In this document: one piece after another, positions 63,781 to 64,000 of the stretch
Layout of the letters: every line of letters begins with the position of its first letter
How positions within the stretch are numbered: position 1 is the stretch's first letter
From: Tagaea sp965279565
GTDB taxonomy: Bacteria > Pseudomonadota > Alphaproteobacteria > CACIAM-22H2
Assembly (NCBI GenBank): GCA_965279565.1
Contig: OZ257249.1
Coordinates: 930,001 to 994,000, forward strand
Direction: 5' to 3'
DNA: 64,000 bases
The notes under the pieces: generated by a model
Told to the model about the DNA's origin: nothing
The model's input: only the letters and a program-made list of their open reading frames with translations
Database searches by the model: none
Program-made: the position numbers and the translations under genes

Positions 63781-64000
63781 CTACGGCGCGCGGGATTCTC
63801 GCCGAGATTCCGCGCGCCGACTTCGCCCGCGAACCCGGCCACCGCGAGGATGCCGAGGAACGTCGCGTCGTCGTATGTTGCCAGCCCGATCCGCGCGCGC
63901 AGGCGGCGATAGTCCGAGAACAGCGTCGCGAGAAGGCCGAGAAGCGCTTCGAGCGCGAAGCCGTAGCGCCACGCGAGTGCCAGCAGCGCCTTCACGTCGT
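63750..64000 (-). CDS. Partial unidentified protein, C-terminal end
   Basis: The last ~82 codons of a minus-strand open frame that continues past the window edge. Codon use is GC3-rich like neighbouring genes. Visible residues include hydrophobic WRYGFALEALLGLLATLFSD and the end NLGENPARRSYVARLRSAA. I do not recognise the family. It overlaps the deacetylase 3' end by 31 bases, which is unusual but possible. Confidence 0.45.
   Translation of the reverse strand, partial: DVKALLALAWRYGFALEALLGLLATLFSDYRRLRARIGLATYDDATFLGILAVAGFAGEVGARNLGENPARRSYVARLRSAA

Overview
The window is chromosomal DNA from a GC-rich alphaproteobacterium, probably Rhodospirillales-like (a guess from gene families and layout; the genus cannot be read from it). 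The evidence is strong G/C bias at third codon positions, the rplU-rpmA-obgE-proB-proA-nadD-rsfS-rlmH gene order, GANTC (CcrM-type) sites, many peptide, sugar and urea ABC systems, and frequent ATGA/GTGA stop-start overlaps. I see no transposase, phage gene, CRISPR array or rRNA. One tRNA gene, tRNA-Ser(CGA), is present. Almost all the sequence is coding and no gene-free gap exceeds 300 bases.

Layout. 1-7336 (minus): housekeeping cluster from ribosomal proteins L21/L27 through Obg GTPase, proline synthesis (ProB, ProA), NAD synthesis (NadD) and ribosome factors (RsfS, RlmH), then a 2-oxoacid dehydrogenase E1 alpha/beta pair cut by the window edge. A near-consensus promoter lies upstream of rplU. 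7569-12880: YbhN-like membrane protein, tRNA-Ser, three small envelope proteins, a methyltransferase and a DUF1194/Kelch pair, both with twin-arginine-like leaders. 13001-20174: peptide ABC importer flanked by a DUF1028 protein and an ATP-grasp ligase. 20388-27849: the most unusual block: a TPR-CHAT lipoprotein protease with an EF-hand-like loop inside its catalytic domain, an exported caspase-like protein, a FecR-like envelope protein and a CHASE2-class III nucleotide cyclase. These read as an envelope protease-to-cyclic-nucleotide pathway. 27896-30871: tightly overlapped metabolic genes (nitrilase, PfkB sugar kinase, SDR, cupin).

30878-44142 (minus): a 3,440-residue filamentous-haemagglutinin-type secreted protein, preceded by a PhnD-like binding protein and hybrid histidine kinase. 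No TpsB secretion partner is in the window. 44337-51226 (minus): sugar ABC importer with a GH31 glycosidase; a divergent CE15-like esterase (51356-52450) shares the control region, and an M81/MlrC-type metallopeptidase converges on it. 54231-59764: complete urtABCDE urea importer behind a possible sigma-54 promoter. 59811-64000: DUF3750 protein, a polytopic membrane protein, a GtrB/ArnC-like glycosyltransferase, a ChbG/HpnK-type deacetylase and a truncated unknown gene.

Start sites were chosen by eye from ribosome-binding sites, family length and overlaps. Functions rest on recognised motifs and protein families, not on a database search.
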